From: Paraburkholderia sp. Tr-20389
GTDB lineage: Bacteria; Pseudomonadota; Gammaproteobacteria; Burkholderiales; Burkholderiaceae
NCBI RefSeq assembly: GCF_017104565.1
Contig: NZ_JAAGPD010000006.1
Coordinates: forward strand, 62,001-126,000
Length of the DNA stretch: 64,000 nt
Reading direction: 5' to 3'
Part shown: piece after piece, positions 50,412-61,158 of the stretch
How the letters are laid out: the number at the start of each line of letters is the position of its first letter
Numbering within the stretch: the stretch's first letter is position 1
Program-made: the position numbers and the translations under genes
The notes under the pieces: model-generated
What the model was told of the DNA's origin: nothing
Database searches by the model: none
Seen by the model: only the letters and a program-made list of their open reading frames with translations

Positions 50412-53400
50412 ATGCAACGCTTCCTCAACGGGTTGACCTCCAGACGCACGCTGACGGTAGTCGGCGTGCTTGCGCTCGCGGCCGTGCTGTTCGTCGCCGC
50501 CGACTTTTTCCAGATCGATCCCGTCTGGCCGGCCATTGCAGTCGGCGCGTCGATCGCGTTACTGATCGTCGTCTGGATCGTCAGACGCATCCGTATTCGC
50601 CGCGCGAACAGCAAGCTCGGTGAAATGCTCGAACAGCAGGCGCAGGTCGGCAACGACGTGCCGGCCGCCGCGTCCGCGCCCGCAGCGCCGACGCGTCAGG
50701 CGGATCTCGATGTGCTGCGCACGCGCCTCGTCGACGCCGTGAAGACTATCAAGACATCGAAGATCGGCCAGACGTCGGGGGGCTCCGCGCTCTACGAACT
50801 GCCGTGGTACATCGTGATCGGCAACCCGGCGGCGGGCAAGAGCAGCGCCGTGCTCAACTCGGGCCTGCAATTTCCGTTCGCCGACAAGAACGATGCCGTC
50901 GTGCACGGCATCGGCGGTACGCGCAACTGCGACTGGTTCTTTACGACGGAAGGCATTCTGCTCGACACGGCAGGCCGCTATTCGGTGCATGAAGAAGACC
51001 GCACTGAATGGCTCGGTTTTCTCGGCCTGCTCAAACGTTTCCGTCCGAAAGCGCCCATCAACGGCATCATCGTTACGGCGAGCATCGCCGAACTGACGGG
51101 CAGCAAACCGGAGTTCGCGATCAACCTCGCGAAGAATCTGCGCCAGCGCGTGCAGGAATTGACCGAAAAGCTCGAAGTGTTCGCGCCCGTGTACGTGATG
51201 TTCACGAAGGCCGATCTGATCACCGGCTTTACCGAATTCTTCAGCGGCAACGAGCGTCACGAGTACGACCGCGTGTGGGGCGCCACGCTGCCCTATCAGC
51301 CCGACGAGAAGCGCGACGTAGTCGCGCTGTTCGACCAGCATTTCGAAGAACTCTACGAAGGCCTAAAGGAAATCAGCGTCGCGCAACTGTCCATCAGCCG
51401 CGGCAACAAGCTCTCGCCCGGCCAGTTGAGCTTCCCGCTGGAGTTCTCGACCATTAAACCTTCTTTGCGCGCGTTCATCGCTACGCTGTTCGAGAACAAC
51501 CCCTTCCAGTACAAACCGATCTTCCGCGGCTTCTATTTCACGAGCGCATTGCAGGAAGGCGAGACGAACAGCGCCGCCGCACAACGCATCGCGAATCGCT
51601 TCGGCCTCAGTTCGAACGCACTGCCCAAGCCGCAAAGCGCGTACTCGAAGAACGGCTTCTTCCTGCGCGACCTGTTTTCCAAGGTCATTTTCGCGGACCG
51701 TCAAACGGTGCGGCAATTCGCGAGTCCCGCCAAGGCGCGACTGCGTTACGCGACGTTCTTCGGCTTCGTCGCGATTCTCGCGCTCGCGCTGGGCGGCTGG
51801 ACATGGTCGACGATCGGCAACCAGCAACTCGCCGCCAACGTGCAAGCCGACCTCGACAACGTGGTTCGCATGCAGCAGGGCCGCAACGATCTGCAATCGC
51901 GCCTGCAAGCAATGGACGTGCTCGAAGACCGCATCGAGCAGCTCGAACAGTTCCGCCGCGAGCGTCCGCTGTCGGTGTCGTTGGGCTTGTATCAGGGCGA
52001 CCGTCTCGAACAGCGTCTATTGACCGAGTACTACAACGGCATCAGGCAGATCATGCTGACGCCCGTTTCGCAAAGCCTCGCGTCATTCCTCAAGGAGGTC
52101 GACGCCCATCCCGACCAGCTCGCGCCGATGACGCACACGCCCGACTCCGGCGCGATCCCCGTGTCCGCGCATACGGCGATGACGTCCGCGACCCAGGGCG
52201 GCCTCTATAGCGATGCATCGCCGAGCAACGTCGAGGACGCATACAACGCACTGAAGACCTACCTGATGCTGTCCGACAAGCGCCATGTCGAAACCGCGCA
52301 TCTGACGGATCAGGTCGCGCGCTTCTGGCGCGGCTGGCTCGAACAGAATCGCAGCAACATGCCGCGCGACGAGATGATCAAGAGCGCAGAGCGCATGATC
52401 ACGTTCTACCTGTCGCGCGTCAGCGACGACGACTGGCCGATGATCGACGCGAATCTTTCGCTCGTCGACCAGACGCGCGACAACCTGCGCCGCGTCGTAC
52501 GCGGCATGCCGGCGCGTCAACGCGTGTATGAAGAGATCAAGGCGCGCGCGTCGACGCGCTTTGCGCCGATGACGATTGCACGCATCGTCGGCGAGAACAA
52601 CGCGGGTGTGATCGCGGGCAGCTACGCAATCCCCGGCACCTTTACGCGCGACGCGTGGTTCCAGTACGTGCAGCCGGCCATTCGCGACGCCGCCACGAAG
52701 GAACTGCAGGCGAAGGACTGGGTGCTCAACACGTCCGCACGCGACGACCTCACGCTCGAAGGCAGCCCGGAGCAGATCCAGAAGGCGCTCGTCGGCATGT
52801 ACAAGACCGAGTATGCGCAGCACTGGCAGAAGTTCATGCAGGGCATCGCGGTGCAGAGCTTCGGCAACTTCAATCAGGCCGTCGACGCGATGAACCGTCT
52901 CGGCGATCCGCAAGACTCGCCGATTCGCAAGGTCCTCGAAACCGCGTACGAGCAGACATCGTGGGACAACCCGTCGCTCGCAAACGTCGCGTTGAAGAGC
53001 GCGCAAGGCGGCGTCGTGAACTGGGTCAAGCAGTGGTTCTCGCGCACGCCCGCTGCGCCGATGAACGCGAACATCGACATCAACGGCAAGCCCGTCGATC
53101 TGCCGATGGGACCGGTCGGCGCGGACTTCGCGGGCCTTGCGCGCATCGTCGTGAAGAATGGCGACGTGTCGCTGCTGCGCGGTTATATGGACTCGTTGTC
53201 GAAGGTGCGCACGCGCTTCAACGTGTTGAAGAACCAGGGCGATCCGGGTCCGGGCGCGCGCCAGCTGATGCAACAGACGCTCGACGGCAACGGCTCCGAA
53301 CTCTCCGACTCGCTCAAGTACGTCGACGAACAGATGTTGACTGGCCTCACCGACGCGCAGCGCAAAGCCCTGCGTCCTCTGCTCGTGCGTCCGCTGATGC

Positions 53401-54278
53401 AGGCATACGCCGTCGTGATCCAGCCCGCCAGCGCCGAGTTGAACAAGGTGTGGAACGCACAGGTGTATCAGCCCTTCCAGGCGTCGCTGGCAAGCAAGTA
53501 CCCGTTTGCAGGCGACGCGAAGGTGGAAGCGGGTGCGAGCGAGATCGCGCAGATCTTCGGGCCGGACGGCGCCGTCGCGAAGTTCGTCGGCACCACGCTT
53601 GGACCGCTCGCCGTGCGTCGCGGCGACACACTCACCGCACGCACGTGGGGCGACATGGGTGTCGCACTGACGCCCGACTTCACGAACGGCTTCTCGCGCT
53701 GGGTCGCACCGCTTGCAGGCGGAGCCGCGGGCGGTGCACAGGCGTCGTCCGAACCGCAGACCGTGTTCCAGATCCTGCCGCAGCCGAGCAGCGGCACGAC
53801 CGAGTACACGATTGCGATCGACGGCCAGCAACTGCGCTATCGCAACACGCCGCCGCAATGGACGAACTTCGTGTGGCCGAATCCGTCGGGCTCGCCCGGC
53901 GCGACGCTGTCGGCGACGACCTTCGACGGCCGCACGATTCAGCTCGTCAACGAACCGGGCCGCTACGGTCTCGAGAAACTCATCAACTCGGCGCAGCGCA
54001 AGCGCCGTCCGGATGGCACGTTCGATCTCGAATGGACACAAGGCAGCGTGAGCGTCGCGGTGAGCATGCGCATCATCAGCACGTCGCAGGCGACAGCGAG
54101 CGGCGATGCGCCTCAACAACAATCCCTGCGCGGCCTGAAGCTGCCGTCGTCGATCGCGGATGTCGGCGCGCCCGCGGGCACGGCAGTGGGCACGACCGCT
54201 GCGGCATCGACGCCCGCAGTCACGCCGGCCACGGTGACGACGGCCGTCGCCGCCACCAATAACGGGAGCGCGCAATGA
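50412..54278 (+). CDS. tssM: Type VI secretion inner-membrane complex protein TssM (IcmF)
   Basis: A 1288-residue IcmF-family protein. Two N-terminal membrane helices (about 12-31 and 38-56) precede a cytoplasmic NTPase-like domain with Walker A GNPAAGKSS at 137-145. A third helix lies at about 446-466 (FVAILALALGGW) and a large periplasmic region follows. The last 60 residues are Ala/Thr-rich. TssM with TssL and TssJ forms the membrane anchor of the T6SS. Its stop overlaps the tagF start (ATGA). tssL and tssJ are not in the window. Confidence 0.95.
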   Translation: MQRFLNGLTSRRTLTVVGVLALAAVLFVAADFFQIDPVWPAIAVGASIALLIVVWIVRRIRIRRANSKLGEMLEQQAQVGNDVPAAASAPAAPTRQADLDVLRTRLVDAVKTIKTSKIGQTSGGSALYELPWYIVIGNPAAGKSSAVLNSGLQFPFADKNDAVVHGIGGTRNCDWFFTTEGILLDTAGRYSVHEEDRTEWLGFLGLLKRFRPKAPINGIIVTASIAELTGSKPEFAINLAKNLRQRVQELTEKLEVFAPVYVMFTKADLITGFTEFFSGNERHEYDRVWGATLPYQPDEKRDVVALFDQHFEELYEGLKEISVAQLSISRGNKLSPGQLSFPLEFSTIKPSLRAFIATLFENNPFQYKPIFRGFYFTSALQEGETNSAAAQRIANRFGLSSNALPKPQSAYSKNGFFLRDLFSKVIFADRQTVRQFASPAKARLRYATFFGFVAILALALGGWTWSTIGNQQLAANVQADLDNVVRMQQGRNDLQSRLQAMDVLEDRIEQLEQFRRERPLSVSLGLYQGDRLEQRLLTEYYNGIRQIMLTPVSQSLASFLKEVDAHPDQLAPMTHTPDSGAIPVSAHTAMTSATQGGLYSDASPSNVEDAYNALKTYLMLSDKRHVETAHLTDQVARFWRGWLEQNRSNMPRDEMIKSAERMITFYLSRVSDDDWPMIDANLSLVDQTRDNLRRVVRGMPARQRVYEEIKARASTRFAPMTIARIVGENNAGVIAGSYAIPGTFTRDAWFQYVQPAIRDAATKELQAKDWVLNTSARDDLTLEGSPEQIQKALVGMYKTEYAQHWQKFMQGIAVQSFGNFNQAVDAMNRLGDPQDSPIRKVLETAYEQTSWDNPSLANVALKSAQGGVVNWVKQWFSRTPAAPMNANIDINGKPVDLPMGPVGADFAGLARIVVKNGDVSLLRGYMDSLSKVRTRFNVLKNQGDPGPGARQLMQQTLDGNGSELSDSLKYVDEQMLTGLTDAQRKALRPLLVRPLMQAYAVVIQPASAELNKVWNAQVYQPFQASLASKYPFAGDAKVEAGASEIAQIFGPDGAVAKFVGTTLGPLAVRRGDTLTARTWGDMGVALTPDFTNGFSRWVAPLAGGAAGGAQASSEPQTVFQILPQPSSGTTEYTIAIDGQQLRYRNTPPQWTNFVWPNPSGSPGATLSATTFDGRTIQLVNEPGRYGLEKLINSAQRKRRPDGTFDLEWTQGSVSVAVSMRIISTSQATASGDAPQQQSLRGLKLPSSIADVGAPAGTAVGTTAAASTPAVTPATVTTAVAATNNGSAQ

Positions 54279-55264
54279 GCCAGACCGTGCAGGCGCAAAT
54301 CGCCTACTTCGGCAAGATTCCGTCGCGCGGCGACTTCGTGAAAAGCGCGCACAATCCGCAACTGCTGCAAACGCTCGACCGCTGGATCGCGCAGGCAATG
54401 GAACTGCTCGCTGAAGATCCGCGCTGGAAAATCGTGTACGAGAGCGCGAAGCCGATGCATTTCGCGTTTCTCGGCTCGCGCAGCAAGCTCGCAATCGCGG
54501 GACACATGGTCGTGAGCCAGGACCAGTCGGCTCGGCGCTTTCCGTTTCTCGCCGCCACCGCGCTCGAAGTGGACCGCCCGCTTGCGTTCTTCGCGCGCAG
54601 TCCGCTCGCCTTTGCGCGCCTGTGGTCACGCGTGTCGGCGCAGATGAAGCCGCTTCTCGATGCAACGGAACCGGCCGGCGCGCTGCAAGCGCTCGGCGAA
54701 ACTCAGGTGCCCATCGAAATTGCCGGGCCCGGCAATCCGCACGACGGCACGTTCAACGATTTCGTCGAGCATCAAACACTGTCGGGGCTCGAACAGATGC
54801 TGCTCGCGAGCGGGCACCCCGTGCGGCTGCGCGGCGCGATGCTCGCGCTCGGCTCGTTGCTGCGCCCCGTGATGACGAGCGGAACATCGCACCTCGAACG
54901 CGGTCTCACGTTGCCGTTGCCGAATGATCCGTTCTATCGCTCGCTCGTCGCGGCCTTCTGGCTCGAACTGATCGCGCCCTTCGTCGCGCATGCCGATTTC
55001 GAACTGGCCATTTTCATCGGCACGATCGCACAGCGCGAACGCCTCGTGATCGGCTTCAACGGTGCATCAGCGAAAACGCTGCACAGTGTCGTCGATCCGC
55101 AAGCGTACGCGCAGCACAACATCGACATCGACGATCCCGAATGGATCGACGACCACGCACACAACGATCATGGCATCAGCAAGCTCGTCAGTTATCTCGA
55201 TCAACCGCAATTGTCGCTACGCGTCAGCATCGACACGTTCCGCGAAGCGTTTGCAGGAGCGTAA
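54275..55264 (+). CDS. tagF: Type VI secretion-associated protein TagF
   Basis: A 329-residue TagF-domain protein. The diagnostic start is AYFGKIPSRGDFVKS, then AGHMVVSQDQSARRFPFLAA. In Pseudomonas aeruginosa TagF represses T6SS activity post-translationally. The gene overlaps tssM by four bases and is followed by the OmpA-type gene after four bases, so these three are co-transcribed. No C-terminal PppA-like domain is fused to it. Confidence 0.9.
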   Translation: MSQTVQAQIAYFGKIPSRGDFVKSAHNPQLLQTLDRWIAQAMELLAEDPRWKIVYESAKPMHFAFLGSRSKLAIAGHMVVSQDQSARRFPFLAATALEVDRPLAFFARSPLAFARLWSRVSAQMKPLLDATEPAGALQALGETQVPIEIAGPGNPHDGTFNDFVEHQTLSGLEQMLLASGHPVRLRGAMLALGSLLRPVMTSGTSHLERGLTLPLPNDPFYRSLVAAFWLELIAPFVAHADFELAIFIGTIAQRERLVIGFNGASAKTLHSVVDPQAYAQHNIDIDDPEWIDDHAHNDHGISKLVSYLDQPQLSLRVSIDTFREAFAGA

Positions 55265-55268
55265 GACC

Positions 55269-56183
55269 ATGACGACGCAAATGAAGCGCACTCTGCTCGC
55301 GGCCACCTTGATCGCCGCGACCGCGAGCGGCAACGCACTCGCCGATAATGCCGGCCCCGCGAACGTCACGCCCGTCGACAACAGCGGCAGCAAGATCCAT
55401 ACGACCGTTTTGCCCTCGCCCGCTTCCAGCACCTCGGCGCCGGCTGCAACGGGCGCCGTCACCTCGGCACCGCCTGCCGCCAACACGACGCCGGGCCAGG
55501 TGGTCGTGGGTGGCAAGCTACCCGACGAAGCAACCAAGGCCGCCGTGCTCGCGCGTTTGCGCGACACGTATGGCGCCGCGAATGTCGTCGATCAGATCGA
55601 GATCGGCGACGTCGCGACGCCGCCCAACTGGAGTGCGAACGTGCAGAAGCTGATCGGGCCGGAGTTGAAGCAGATCAGCAAGGGACAGTTGAAGATCGAC
55701 GGCACGTCGATTGAAGTGAAGGGCGAAGTGCGCAACGAAGCGCAGCGCCAGCAGCTTGCCAGCGACATGGCCAATGCGTTGAACCCGACTTATACGATCA
55801 GGAACGCCTTGCGCGTGAGCGCGTCCGAACAGGGTCTGCTCGATCAGACGCTTGCGAATCGCACGATCGAATTCGAAACGGGCAGCGCGACCTTGACGCC
55901 GCAAGGCCGCGCCATTCTCGATCAGATGGCGTCGGTGCTCACGAAAATGACGACGAAGCAGGTCGCCATCATCGGACACACGGATACGTCGGGTAATCGC
56001 ACGACCAATATCGCGTTGAGCCAGGCGCGCGCGGATGCGGTGAAGGGTTATCTCGTCGCGAAGGGCATTTCGCCTCAACAGCTTTCGACGCTTGGTGTCG
56101 GGCCCGATCAGCCGATCGCATCGAACGATACCGCAGATGGCCGCGCGCGCAACCGGCGCATCGAATTCCGCGCGGGCTCCTGA
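55269..56183 (+). CDS. Periplasmic OmpA-family protein of the T6SS cluster
   Basis: A 304-residue exported protein. The signal peptide (MKRTLLAATLIAATASGNALA) is cleaved near residue 25, then a Pro/Thr/Ala-rich linker, a BON-like region (about 75-190) and a C-terminal OmpA domain. The peptidoglycan-binding residues are visible in IIGHTDTSGNRTTNIALSQARA and NRRIEFR. It may anchor the T6SS to the cell wall, the job done by TagL or an evolved-TssL domain in other systems. AGGAG lies nine bases before the ATG. It converges on tssA across a hairpin. Confidence 0.88.
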   Translation: MTTQMKRTLLAATLIAATASGNALADNAGPANVTPVDNSGSKIHTTVLPSPASSTSAPAATGAVTSAPPAANTTPGQVVVGGKLPDEATKAAVLARLRDTYGAANVVDQIEIGDVATPPNWSANVQKLIGPELKQISKGQLKIDGTSIEVKGEVRNEAQRQQLASDMANALNPTYTIRNALRVSASEQGLLDQTLANRTIEFETGSATLTPQGRAILDQMASVLTKMTTKQVAIIGHTDTSGNRTTNIALSQARADAVKGYLVAKGISPQQLSTLGVGPDQPIASNDTADGRARNRRIEFRAGS

Positions 56184-56189
56184 TGCAAT

Positions 56190-56213
56190 GCGCGCTGCCC
56201 TGGCGCAGCGCGC
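56190..56213. terminator. Hairpin between convergent OmpA-type and tssA genes
   Basis: GCGCGCTGC (56190-56198) pairs exactly with GCAGCGCGC (56205-56213), loop of six. It fills most of the 39-base gap between the two convergent stop codons and is followed by T-rich sequence on the plus strand. It is a likely bidirectional terminator. Confidence 0.65.
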
Positions 56214-56222
56214 CGTTGGCTT

Positions 56223-57362
56223 CTAGTTGTTGTCATCGGGCTTCACGCCCAGCATCTCACGGATATGCGCAAGCGAGCCGTCGTCCTTCACGACGGTCGC
56301 GAGCCACTGGTGCAGCGGCATATCCGCCCACTCCGCAGCCTTGTCCGCGAGATATGCGGCGGGACTGTGCGGCTCCGTATGACGGAAGAAGCGCGCGACC
56401 GCACGCAGTTGCGCGACGGCCTGTGCACGAGTCTGAATGACGTTAGGCGTCGGATTGGACACGGTCATGGTCGGCATGGGCAACGGTGGCTCCTCGAACT
56501 GAGGCGGCGTACCGAACGTCGGCTCGGTGCGTTCTTCGAGTGATGGTTGTTGTTCTTGCGGCGCGGTGGCGGTTGTCGGCACGCTTGCCGTACTTCCGAT
56601 GTTCGCACCCACATCTTTCGCGAAGCGCTCGGCAAGCCGATACACGGCTTCGTAAGCTTCCTTCGCCTGACGAAAGCTCGGCGCGGCGTCGCCCGCGTGA
56701 CGCTCCAGTTCGCTTTCGAGCGAGCGCATGGCCGCTTCGAATGCCCGCAGGTCGGCGAGTAGAACCGTGTAAAAAGCGGGCTGCGTCGAACGCTTGGACA
56801 TCTCGATCTGTTCGTTCGATGGCTTGCCGCGCGCAATATCGCCCGCGTGCTCAGGGTCGCGCCTGACGGCTTGAGCGACATGCGTGGCCACGTCCCAATC
56901 GAGCGTGCTGAACGAACTGCCCGGCGCCTGCGTGATGGGCAGCGCGCGCAGCAACTCCGCTGTGCGCACCACCAGCCAGCCGATATTACCGAGACGGTAC
57001 TCCGCGTCATCGCCGTCGACGAGTGGATGCACACTGTTCCAATAGCGCTCGCATAAACCCGCCAGCAATGAATAGCCTTGCGTGAGCCCGGTCGTGCCCT
57101 CTTCGATGGCTAGCGCTTCCGTCAGCCAGGCAGCGAGCCGCAGATCTTTGGTCTGCATTTTCAGCAACGCCGTGCATTGCTCGATGACGAAAGCCCAGTC
57201 GGCTTCCTTGATTTCCGTGACCCATTCGCCCTGGTCCAGCGATGCATCGTCAAAGCGGCGTGCATGCTGGATCGCATCGAATTCCGCCGAGAACAGCAGA
57301 TCATCGCCGCAAGGCGAGGCTTCCGTAATGGGTTCAAGCAATGTAGTGAAATTGGTCGGCAT
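56223..57362 (-). CDS. tssA: Type VI secretion protein TssA (ImpA N-terminal domain)
   Basis: A 379-residue TssA. The N-terminal ImpA domain begins LLEPITEASPCGDDLLFSAEFDAI and continues with WLTEALAIEEGTTGLTQGYSLL. A variable Pro-rich linker (about 285-315) precedes a short C-terminal domain (HSPAAYLADKAAEWADMPLHQWL). TssA organises sheath polymerisation. Start MPTNFTT at 57362 is used; ATG at 57374 is an alternative, one base short of overlapping the clpV stop. It is the last gene of the minus-strand T6SS block. Confidence 0.92.
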   Translation of the reverse strand: MPTNFTTLLEPITEASPCGDDLLFSAEFDAIQHARRFDDASLDQGEWVTEIKEADWAFVIEQCTALLKMQTKDLRLAAWLTEALAIEEGTTGLTQGYSLLAGLCERYWNSVHPLVDGDDAEYRLGNIGWLVVRTAELLRALPITQAPGSSFSTLDWDVATHVAQAVRRDPEHAGDIARGKPSNEQIEMSKRSTQPAFYTVLLADLRAFEAAMRSLESELERHAGDAAPSFRQAKEAYEAVYRLAERFAKDVGANIGSTASVPTTATAPQEQQPSLEERTEPTFGTPPQFEEPPLPMPTMTVSNPTPNVIQTRAQAVAQLRAVARFFRHTEPHSPAAYLADKAAEWADMPLHQWLATVVKDDGSLAHIREMLGVKPDDNN

Positions 57363-57375
57363 GTTCTGGAGCATC

Positions 57376-60030
57376 TCAGACAACGGTGTAGTCGAACTCG
57401 CCCGCTTCCGTCGCGCGTGCGCCGATCCGCTTGATCGGCACGCCATCGGCGATCCGTTCGAGCACGTGCTGCGCAATTTCCGGCAGCAGCGTGCCGTTCA
57501 GAATGTGATCGACGTTACGCGCGCCCGAATCCACTTCGGTGCAACGCGCGAGCACGGCATCGACGAGCGATTCGTCCCACTCGAACGCGGCCTTGTGGTT
57601 CGCTTCGATACGCCGTCGGATGCGTTCGAGTTTCAGTTCGATGATCTCGGCGAGCACGTCGTCCGAAATCGGGTAATACGGCACGACTTTCATGCGGCCT
57701 AGAAACGCGGGCTTGAATGCCTTATACAACTGCGGGCGCAGCGTTTCCGCGAGCGTCCCGGCGTCAGGCAGTTCTTCAGCGCTCTTGTTCAGGCACGCCT
57801 GCATCACGGCGGACGAGCCGACATTCGATGTCAGGATGATCAGCGTATTGCGGAAATCGATCTCACGTCCTTCGGCATCGTCCATCGTGCCTTTGTCGAA
57901 CACCTGGAAGAACATTTCGAGTACATCGGGATGTGCCTTTTCGACTTCATCGAGCAATACGACGGAATACGGATTGCGGCGCACCGCTTCCGTCAGCACG
58001 CCACCCTCGCCATATCCGACATAGCCCGGCGGCGAACCCTTGAGGCCCGATACGCTGTGCGCCTCCTGGTATTCGCTCATGTTGATCGTGACCATCTTGC
58101 GCTCGCCTCCGTAGAGAATGTCGGCCAGCGCCAGCGCCGTCTCCGTCTTGCCGACACCCGAAGGCCCGACGAACATGAACACGCCGCGCGGCTTGTTCGG
58201 GTCTTCGAGATTCGCGCTGGCGGTGCGCACGCGCTGTGCAATCGCTTCGAGCGCATGATCCTGGCCGATCACGCGCGCCGTCAACAGCGGCTGCAGATTC
58301 AGCACGGTGCGCAGTTCGTCCTTCACCATCCGGCCGAGCGGAATGCCCGTCCATGACGCGACGATTTCAGCGACGACGTGCGCGTCCACCTGCAACGGCA
58401 CCATCGGCGTGGTCTTCTGCAATTCCGCGAGTTCGGCGACACGGCGTTCGAGTGTTTCGCGTGCGTTCGCCGCTTCATCCGTGCTGTGCTTGCCGTCGCG
58501 CGATGCGTCGAGCTGTTCGCGCAAAGCAACGATTTCACCGACCATCGCACGTTCCTTTTCGTAACGCGCCTGATCGTGTTCCAGCCGCGCGACCTCCGCC
58601 GCGCGCTGCCCTTGCAGTTCCGTCAGCCGTTCATCGTGCGCCGCGCCGCTTGCGACCTCACGCTCCAACGCGGCGATCTCGGTGTCGATTCGCTCGATAT
58701 GCTTGCGGGTATCGTCGATTGCCGCAGGCGTTGCGCTTTGCGCAAGCGCCACTTTCGCGCAAGCCGTGTCGAGCACGCTGATCGCCTTGTCCGGCAACTG
58801 ACGTCCGCTGATGTAGCGATGCGACAGTCGCACCGCTTCCGTAATCGCCTGATCGAGAATGCGCACGTTGAAGTGCTTCTCCATCAGCGCGGCCATGCCG
58901 CGCAACATCGCCGACGCCAGCGTTTCATTCGGCTCTTCGATCTTCACGACCTGAAAACGCCGTGCTAGCGCAGCATCCTTTTCAAAGTACTTTTTGTATT
59001 CGCTCCACGTCGTCGCGGCAATGGTGCGCAATTCACCGCGCGCAAGTGCCGGCTTCAACAGATTCGCCGCGTCGTTCTGACCCGCCGCGCCGCCCGCACC
59101 GATGATCGTATGCGCTTCGTCGATAAAGAGAATGATGGGATGCGCGCTCTTCTTCACTTCATCGATCACACCCTTCAGGCGATTCTCGAATTCGCCCTTC
59201 ACACTCGCGCCCGCCTGCAACAGCCCCATGTCGAGCACATGTAGCGCCACGCCGCGCAGAGGCGGCGGCACGTCGTCGGCTGCAATGCGCAGCGCGAGAC
59301 CTTCGACCACGGCCGTTTTGCCGACGCCCGCTTCGCCCGTCATGATCGGATTGTTCTGGCGGCGACGCATCAGAATGTCGATGGTCTGGCGGATTTCCGC
59401 TTCTCGGCCGATGACGGGATCGATATGTCCGTCGCGTGCACGTTGCGTGAGGTTCGTCGTGTAGGTATCGAGTGCAGGCGTTTTCGATGCGGCGTTTAGT
59501 CGTGCATGCTCGTCGTCGGGAGACGCATTTTCCGTCGTTGAGGCCGTCACCTCGCTTTCGCGCGAGCCTTGCGTCAACTCGTCGAACTTGTGCTTCAGCT
59601 CGGTGACCCGCACATGCGCAAAGAGCGGCGACATGCGCTGCGCGAATTGCCCGAGGTCGGGCGCGCTCAGCAGTGCGAGCAACAGATGCCCTGAACGGAT
59701 GCGCGCAAGCTGCGAATCGAGCGATGCAATCAGCCACGCCTGTTCGAACAGCGCGATCAGATGCACCGAGAAAACCGGCGTGCGCGTATTGCCCGTCTTC
59801 AGACGTTCTAGTTCGCGGTCGAGGTCGCTGCGCAGCGCATGAAGATCGATGCCGCTTGTGCGCAACACGAGCGGCACGTCGCTCGCGACCTCGTCGAGCA
59901 GCGCGCCGAACAGATGTTCGAGATCGACCTCGTAGTGCCCTCGCGACAGGCAGCGGCTCGCGGCCTGCTCAGTTGCCTGCCGGCACGTCGGGTTGAGTTT
60001 GGCGATCAGGGTCTTCAAAGGCGTGCTCAT
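57376..60030 (-). CDS. tssH: Type VI secretion ATPase TssH (ClpV)
   Basis: An 884-residue Clp/Hsp100 ATPase. The N-domain (about 1-160) begins [14 protein letters not shown], as in ClpV1. AAA1 has Walker A GEAGVGKT at 232-239. A coiled-coil middle domain spans about 440-520 and AAA2 has Walker A GPSGVGKT at 622-629 with [12 protein letters not shown] as Walker B. It disassembles the contracted TssBC sheath for reuse. It lies between tssG and tssA in one direction, the usual Burkholderia order as I recall it. Confidence 0.95.
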   Translation of the reverse strand: MSTPLKTLIAKLNPTCRQATEQAASRCLSRGHYEVDLEHLFGALLDEVASDVPLVLRTSGIDLHALRSDLDRELERLKTGNTRTPVFSVHLIALFEQAWLIASLDSQLARIRSGHLLLALLSAPDLGQFAQRMSPLFAHVRVTELKHKFDELTQGSRESEVTASTTENASPDDEHARLNAASKTPALDTYTTNLTQRARDGHIDPVIGREAEIRQTIDILMRRRQNNPIMTGEAGVGKTAVVEGLALRIAADDVPPPLRGVALHVLDMGLLQAGASVKGEFENRLKGVIDEVKKSAHPIILFIDEAHTIIGAGGAAGQNDAANLLKPALARGELRTIAATTWSEYKKYFEKDAALARRFQVVKIEEPNETLASAMLRGMAALMEKHFNVRILDQAITEAVRLSHRYISGRQLPDKAISVLDTACAKVALAQSATPAAIDDTRKHIERIDTEIAALEREVASGAAHDERLTELQGQRAAEVARLEHDQARYEKERAMVGEIVALREQLDASRDGKHSTDEAANARETLERRVAELAELQKTTPMVPLQVDAHVVAEIVASWTGIPLGRMVKDELRTVLNLQPLLTARVIGQDHALEAIAQRVRTASANLEDPNKPRGVFMFVGPSGVGKTETALALADILYGGERKMVTINMSEYQEAHSVSGLKGSPPGYVGYGEGGVLTEAVRRNPYSVVLLDEVEKAHPDVLEMFFQVFDKGTMDDAEGREIDFRNTLIILTSNVGSSAVMQACLNKSAEELPDAGTLAETLRPQLYKAFKPAFLGRMKVVPYYPISDDVLAEIIELKLERIRRRIEANHKAAFEWDESLVDAVLARCTEVDSGARNVDHILNGTLLPEIAQHVLERIADGVPIKRIGARATEAGEFDYTVV

Positions 60031-60072
60031 GGCGTACTGTCCGATGTTTTCGTGTGTCGTTCTGTGTTGCCG

Positions 60073-61158
60073 TCAGTGAATCACGTGGAGTTCGTAGCGT
60101 GCATCCGCACGATCTTCGACGATCTCGTGCGTGCAAAGGAACGCGTCCCAGCCGAGGCGCGAGCCCTTGCCGAGAATGCTCGGCCCGACGTCCTCGTGGC
60201 GCAGTTTTAGTTTCACCTCGTATTCGAGCGTGACGCCCGCCAGCAGCGTGAGCATGCGCTCCAGCGCAACCGCCCGTTCCGCGCCGGGCAGGAACGCCTC
60301 GTAGTCGGCCTTTTTCAACGGACCGATCAGCAGACGCACGCGCAAGTCGCGCTGCCACACACGCGTGCCCGCCAGTGCCGTTGCGCCCAGCGTGGCGTTG
60401 ACGCCGCCGAGAACCGTCAACTGATCGCGCGGCACGTCATACCATTTGCCGACGAACTGCTCCACACGCACGGGCACGTTGAAGTACCCGGACAGATTGC
60501 GCTGCAAATACACGGCCGATACGGGTCGATGACGCGCAGCCAGCGCGTGGCCCGCGATCGCTTCGTCGAACAATGCGCCTTTGCCGCTTTGCAGGCTCGC
60601 GCGCGTGTCCGCGTCCGCGACGCCTGCAAGCGACAGCAGCAGCGGCAAGTAGCGCTCGTCACGATCGAGTTCGTAGTGCAACGGCAAGCGGTACTTCTTC
60701 CAGGCGGCATAGAAGAGCGCCGTCGCGCGATTCGAGAACACGTCGAAGAACTCGCGTGCCGCGCGATCGCGCGTCAACTGCTCGCGATTGATCAGTTGCT
60801 CCGTATAGTTCAACGGCAACGCACCCTGGCCTCCGAGCAGGCCGAAGAACGCGGGTGTCAGGTCGACCTTGTCGATCGCGTTGTCAGCGAGCGCAGCCGT
60901 GCGTTGCGGTTTGTCCTTCAGCGCGTTGCCATCTTCGTCGTATGAGACGGCACCCTGAATCTCGCTGGGCGGAAAGGCGAGCGAAAGCGTCGTGCGAAAC
61001 GTCATGCGTTGCGCGACGACATCGCCGGGACGCTGTGACGCGTCCTGCCCAAACCACTTTTCCAGCAGGCGCACCGCCTGAAAAAACTGGAAGCGATGCG
61101 GCTCGTCGAGCAGTTGTTCGACTACACCAGGATCGATTCGCCGCTGCGCGGTTTGCAT
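60073..61158 (-). CDS. tssG: Type VI secretion baseplate subunit TssG
   Basis: A 361-residue TssG (ImpH) protein. The opening EQLLDEPHRFQFFQAVRLLEKWF is family typical, followed by FRTTLSLAFPPSEI and the conserved GGQGALPLNYTE. TssG with TssE and TssF forms the baseplate wedge. Its start overlaps the end of tssF by 37 bases, an unusually large but credible overlap that fits translational coupling. Confidence 0.94.
   Translation of the reverse strand: MQTAQRRIDPGVVEQLLDEPHRFQFFQAVRLLEKWFGQDASQRPGDVVAQRMTFRTTLSLAFPPSEIQGAVSYDEDGNALKDKPQRTAALADNAIDKVDLTPAFFGLLGGQGALPLNYTEQLINREQLTRDRAAREFFDVFSNRATALFYAAWKKYRLPLHYELDRDERYLPLLLSLAGVADADTRASLQSGKGALFDEAIAGHALAARHRPVSAVYLQRNLSGYFNVPVRVEQFVGKWYDVPRDQLTVLGGVNATLGATALAGTRVWQRDLRVRLLIGPLKKADYEAFLPGAERAVALERMLTLLAGVTLEYEVKLKLRHEDVGPSILGKGSRLGWDAFLCTHEIVEDRADARYELHVIH

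Noticed and set aside
52083-54665. An 860-codon open frame on the minus strand
   Set aside because: It is antisense to tssM and tagF and reads like a codon-bias shadow.
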